From contig JALHUF010000067.1 in NCBI GenBank assembly GCA_022866195.1, positions 1-8,654 of the forward strand: 8,654 bases of DNA, given 5' to 3'. Of the stretch, positions 6,604 to 8,654 are shown one piece after another; position 1 is the stretch's first letter; every line of letters begins with the position of its first letter. Source of the stretch: Terriglobia bacterium. Lineage in GTDB: Bacteria; Acidobacteriota; Terriglobia; UBA7540. The notes beneath the pieces were generated by a model that did no database searches, was not told the DNA's origin, and was given only the letters and a program-made list of their open reading frames with translations. Made by a program: the position numbers and the translations under genes.

Positions 6604-6957
6604 TTATGGGAGCCGCTTCAGATCGACGCGGTTGGCGTGGAACTCGCCTTTCTCATCCGCCTTGCCCCGGCAGACAACGTCAGCCCCCTCCTTGAATTGG
6701 CTGACATCGATGTGTTTCGTTCCCTGGGTCCACCGCGTGGAGTCGGCGTAGTGCACAATCCTCTCCGCACCTTTGCTGCGGATAGTCAGGGTGGAGGCTT
6801 CCTTGTCGAACCTCACGATGGTCCCGCGCCATATGAGCTGCTTCTCCGCCGCCACCTTTTCCTTTTTTCCTTGTGTCTCTTGCCCCGCTGCCGTCCGCCC
6901 GGCAAATCCGATGGACACGAACAGCGCCACAAGCATGAGTACCAGTGTCCTTCGCAT
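6604..6957 (-). CDS. Small secreted protein, possible DUF5666/OB-fold-like
   Basis: The 117-residue product has an N-terminal signal peptide (MRRTLVLMLVALFVSIGFAG, then RTAAGQ with likely cleavage near residue 25). A lysine-rich linker (KKEKVAAEKQ) leads into one compact all-beta domain at about 41-117. It starts WRGTIVRFDKEASTLTIRS and ends FHANRVDLKRLP, with a VVCRGKADEKGEF strand pair between. The pattern of a 'GTIV..D....TLTI' strand pair, a GADVVCRG strand and a final 'F.A..V' strand is that of small exported OB-fold domains such as DUF5666. No catalytic motif is visible, so a binding or structural role in the periplasm is the most that can be said. It has its own promoter upstream and a strong ribosome site. 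A TTG twelve bases further upstream is also in frame, but the ribosome site overlaps it, so the ATG at 6957 is preferred. It precedes the kinase-fold gene on the same strand, 347 bases away; a shared role is speculative. Confidence 0.75.
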   Translation of the reverse strand: MRRTLVLMLVALFVSIGFAGRTAAGQETQGKKEKVAAEKQLIWRGTIVRFDKEASTLTIRSKGAERIVHYADSTRWTQGTKHIDVSQFKEGADVVCRGKADEKGEFHANRVDLKRLP

Positions 6958-6962
6958 GATTT

Positions 6963-6967
6963 CCTCC
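6963..6967 (-). promoter_or_regulatory. Ribosome binding site deciding the start of the small secreted protein
   Basis: GGAGG lies five bases before the ATG at 6957, ideal spacing. The alternative in-frame TTG start at 6969 would place this sequence inside the coding region as its second and third codons, so the shorter start is favoured. Confidence 0.75.
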
Positions 6968-6976
6968 AATGGTAGG

Positions 6977-6991
6977 GCGCCCCGTGGGCGC
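6977..6991 (-). repeat. Short GC hairpin in the 5' leader of the small secreted protein gene
   Basis: Arms GCGCCC and GGGCGC pair perfectly around three bases, nine bases upstream of the GGAGG ribosome site. It could stabilise the transcript or tune translation; with six base pairs in GC-rich DNA it could also be chance. Confidence 0.35.
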
Positions 6992-7042
6992 GTCAGGTTT
7001 CCCGATGGGATTCTTGACTAGTGATATTCCGTCCGCGCCCAG

Positions 7043-7071
7043 ACTATAGCATTGCAGGTACACAAAGTAAA
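7043..7071 (-). promoter_or_regulatory. Sigma-70-type promoter for the small secreted protein gene
   Basis: On the minus strand a -35 TTTACT (7071-7066) and a -10 TATAGT (7048-7043) are 17 bases apart. The -10 box is preceded by TGC, giving an extended -10 (TG-N-TATAGT). The -10 matches five of six consensus bases and the -35 four of six. Transcription would start near 7036, leaving a leader of about 80 bases before the ATG at 6957. The local AT content stands out from the GC-rich surroundings. Confidence 0.6.
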
Positions 7072-7161
7072 GTCGAGTGCGGGCGCACGCCCACGCGGTT
7101 TCGGGCAAACTCCCGGGCGGGGTCATCTGGCAAGCACGCGCGTTCGGCCAATTGACTGGGA

Positions 7162-8256
7162 CTAACGAGTCTTCCCACGCGCAGCTACGCGCCAGGAAGC
7201 CACGACCTGCTCATCGCGCAGCAGAAATACCTCATCGTGCATGTTGACGCAGGTGCACACGTGGTTGGGTATCACGGTGAGCACTTCGCCCACGCGGAAG
7301 GGATGCAGGGATTTGGTGACGTCAAGATGGCCGTGCTCCTCGTTGAGCTTGATGAGCGGGGCATCGGGAGCTTCGATCACGTATCCGTGGCCAGCGCCGG
7401 GCCCCGCACGGAGCGTGTCGGACGAAAAGGTTTTCGATCCCGCGTCAATGATGGCGCGGCCGGGCACCGCAGTTGAGACCACCGTCGTCACCACGCGCGC
7501 GGCGCAGTCTTCCAGGCGGCACGCGCCCTGATAGTAAGTGTTCAGGTCGTGATAGACGTACGTCCCAGGGCGAATCTCCGTGAGCCCTGGGATCCGATGC
7601 GCGAACTCGGCCGAAGGAGTCGAGCCCCCGGAAACGATTTCCACGGGCATCCCCGCCTCGCGGAAGGCGGCGAGCGCTTGTCCTAGTCGTTCCGCCACCT
7701 GCTCGGCTTCCTGCCGGCGCGCCTCTTCAGTTCCCCAGACACTTCCGAAGTAGCTCATCAGGCCGCGGAACTGGAGCCCAGGCAGCTTCTGGATTTTCCT
7801 GGCCAAGTCCACACAGGCCGGGCCCGGCGGCAAACCGCAGCGGTGAAACCCCGCATCAAACTCCACCAGCACGCCTACTGTTGAGCCCTGTGCGCCGGCC
7901 GCGCGGGAGAGTTCCTGTGCCGTAGCCTCATCATCCAGTGAAACCAGAAGTCGCCGCATCCGGGCAAGCTGGGCTAGTCGGCGCAGCTTCTCCTCGCCAA
8001 AGACCGGATAGGCGACGAGGATATCATCTAGTCCTGCCTCCGTCATCACTTCGGCCTCACCCACCTTGGCCACACTCAGGCCGACAGCGCCGCGTTCGAG
8101 TTGCATCCGGGCAACTTCGGGCGTTTTGTGAGTCTTGGTGTGCGGACGCAGGCCCACGCCTTGATCGCGGCCAAGGCGCGCCATGCGGTCGAGATTACGT
8201 TCCAGAACGTCAAGATCGATGGTCAAGGCAGGCGTGGAAAGTTCACGATAATCCAT
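7162..8256 (-). CDS. PLP-dependent D-threonine aldolase / D-serine dehydratase family enzyme
   Basis: This 364-residue cytoplasmic enzyme has the alanine-racemase-like (fold type III) N-terminal barrel and the D-serine dehydratase-like C-terminal domain. The RPHTKTHK motif (37-44) carries the PLP-binding lysine, probably K41. The barrel contains GVLVEFDAGFHRCGL (128-142) and FRGLMSYFG (163-171). SGGSTP (209-214) should bind the cofactor phosphate, and EIRPGTYVYHD (227-237) follows. Near the C-terminus PNHVCTCVN supplies H332 and C334, the HxC metal ligands known from chicken D-serine dehydratase and D-threonine aldolases. Members cleave D-threonine to glycine and acetaldehyde, or dehydrate D-serine or related 3-hydroxy-D-amino acids; the substrate cannot be chosen from sequence. 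The ATG at 8256 follows GAGGAG; a longer frame upstream adds 56 Arg-rich residues that overlap the ridA-like gene and are not part of the family. It lies 43 bases downstream of the RidA-family gene, so the two probably form one operon. Confidence 0.9.
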   Translation of the reverse strand: MDYRELSTPALTIDLDVLERNLDRMARLGRDQGVGLRPHTKTHKTPEVARMQLERGAVGLSVAKVGEAEVMTEAGLDDILVAYPVFGEEKLRRLAQLARMRRLLVSLDDEATAQELSRAAGAQGSTVGVLVEFDAGFHRCGLPPGPACVDLARKIQKLPGLQFRGLMSYFGSVWGTEEARRQEAEQVAERLGQALAAFREAGMPVEIVSGGSTPSAEFAHRIPGLTEIRPGTYVYHDLNTYYQGACRLEDCAARVVTTVVSTAVPGRAIIDAGSKTFSSDTLRAGPGAGHGYVIEAPDAPLIKLNEEHGHLDVTKSLHPFRVGEVLTVIPNHVCTCVNMHDEVFLLRDEQVVASWRVAARGKTR

Positions 8257-8259
8257 GGG

Positions 8260-8265
8260 CTCCTC
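8260..8265 (-). promoter_or_regulatory. Ribosome binding site deciding the start of the PLP enzyme
   Basis: GAGGAG lies three bases before the ATG at 8256. It supports this internal start over the ATG at 8424, which lies within the RidA-family gene in another frame. Confidence 0.65.
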
Positions 8266-8299
8266 AATTCGCTCCTGCGAAGCGGCACGCTCCCTCTGC

Positions 8300-8654
8300 T
8301 TAGCGCCTGCGAGCTTTGCGCACGCGGGCGATGCAGTCAATCTCGACTTTGATCTTCGGCAGTTGCGCGCCCACCGTCGTCCGCGCCGGCGGGGCTTCCG
8401 GGAAGAACTCCCGGTACACCTCATTCATGGCCGCAAAGTCGTTCATGTCGGCCAGGAAAACGCCCACGCGCACGACATCGCGCAGGGAACTTCCGGCCGC
8501 GTGCAAGATAATCCGGATGTTCTCCAAGGTGCGACGCGTTTCCGACCGGACATCGCCAAGTTCCAGCTCGTTTGTCTTCGGGTTCACGGAACCCTGACCG
8601 GCGACGAATACAAAACCGTCCGCGACAATCGCCGGGGAATACGGGCCTCGCGGC
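8300..8654 (-). CDS. RidA (YjgF/YER057c/UK114) family deaminase, 5' end cut off
   Basis: The last 117 codons are in the window; the frame is open to the right edge and only about 10-15 N-terminal residues are missing. The visible start reads PRGPYSPAIVADGFVFVAGQ, matching the GPYS.A...G..V..SGQ opening of RidA. The family core follows: NPKTNELELGDV, ETRRTLENIRIILHAAGSSL, DVVRVGVFLADMNDFAAMN and EFFPEAPPARTTVGAQLP, ending with KVEIDCIARV. The arginine in PPART corresponds to R105 of E. coli RidA, which binds the substrate carboxylate, and the glutamate in KVEID corresponds to E120, so the enamine/imine deaminase site looks intact. RidA hydrolyses reactive 2-aminoacrylate and related imines to 2-keto acids and ammonia. 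Placement directly ahead of a D-serine dehydratase-like enzyme fits that role. A GTG at 8587 could be mistaken for the start, but the family motif continues upstream of it. Confidence 0.93.
   Translation of the reverse strand, partial: PRGPYSPAIVADGFVFVAGQGSVNPKTNELELGDVRSETRRTLENIRIILHAAGSSLRDVVRVGVFLADMNDFAAMNEVYREFFPEAPPARTTVGAQLPKIKVEIDCIARVRKARRR

Noticed and set aside
6166..6975. A 269-codon plus-strand open frame
   Set aside because: It runs antisense through two genes with signal peptides and good ribosome sites, and its translation has no recognisable motif; it is a GC-driven shadow frame.
7079..7094. Hairpin (GTGGGC, four bases, GCCCGC on the minus strand) after the PLP enzyme gene
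   Set aside because: It could be a terminator, but no T-run follows it and one pair is G-T; too weak to call in GC-rich DNA.
8257..8424. N-terminal extension of the PLP enzyme to an ATG at 8424
   Set aside because: It adds 56 Arg-rich residues overlapping the RidA-family gene in a different frame; family members begin near MDYRELSTPAL, and GAGGAG precedes that ATG.

Overview
The window is GC-rich bacterial DNA, and all seven protein-coding genes plus one tRNA lie on the minus strand. The gene set fits a soil-type Gram-negative bacterium. Acidobacteriota is my best guess, based on a Wza/Wzc-type export pair led by a NusG paralogue and on a secreted kinase-fold protein of a type I associate with that phylum. 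Taxonomy is inference only; there is no marker gene here.

Reading in the direction of transcription (high to low coordinates), the right end holds a RidA-family enamine/imine deaminase (cut by the window edge) followed 43 bases later by a fold-type III PLP enzyme of the D-threonine aldolase / D-serine dehydratase family. They form a plausible two-gene catabolic operon in which RidA would clear the 2-aminoacrylate made by a dehydratase. Next comes a small secreted protein with its own good promoter, then a 347-base stretch in which I see no gene, then a secreted 277-residue protein that looks like a PI3/4-kinase- or HipA-like fold. A tRNA-Ser(UGA) with encoded CCA follows, then a hairpin terminator.

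The centre (about 4670-5090) holds the only plus-strand coding trace: the broken C-terminal part of an IS110-family transposase. It carries a frameshift and an in-frame stop. A perfect 22-bp palindrome sits at the frameshift and a second 19-bp palindrome begins right after its last stop codon. This separates the housekeeping side from the left part.

The left part (4458 down to 1) is the start of an exopolysaccharide or capsule operon: a NusG/RfaH/UpxY-like antiterminator, a Wza-type outer-membrane export protein, a Wzc-type polysaccharide co-polymerase/tyrosine autokinase, and the first 78 codons of a membrane-anchored protein with a TPR-like segment that runs off the left edge. The leader upstream of the antiterminator gene contains an 8-base exact match to the core of the ops element used by RfaH and a GC-rich hairpin close to the start codon. 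The most interesting leads are this leader, the palindromes in the IS remnant, and the secreted kinase-like protein with a glutamine where a catalytic lysine might be expected.
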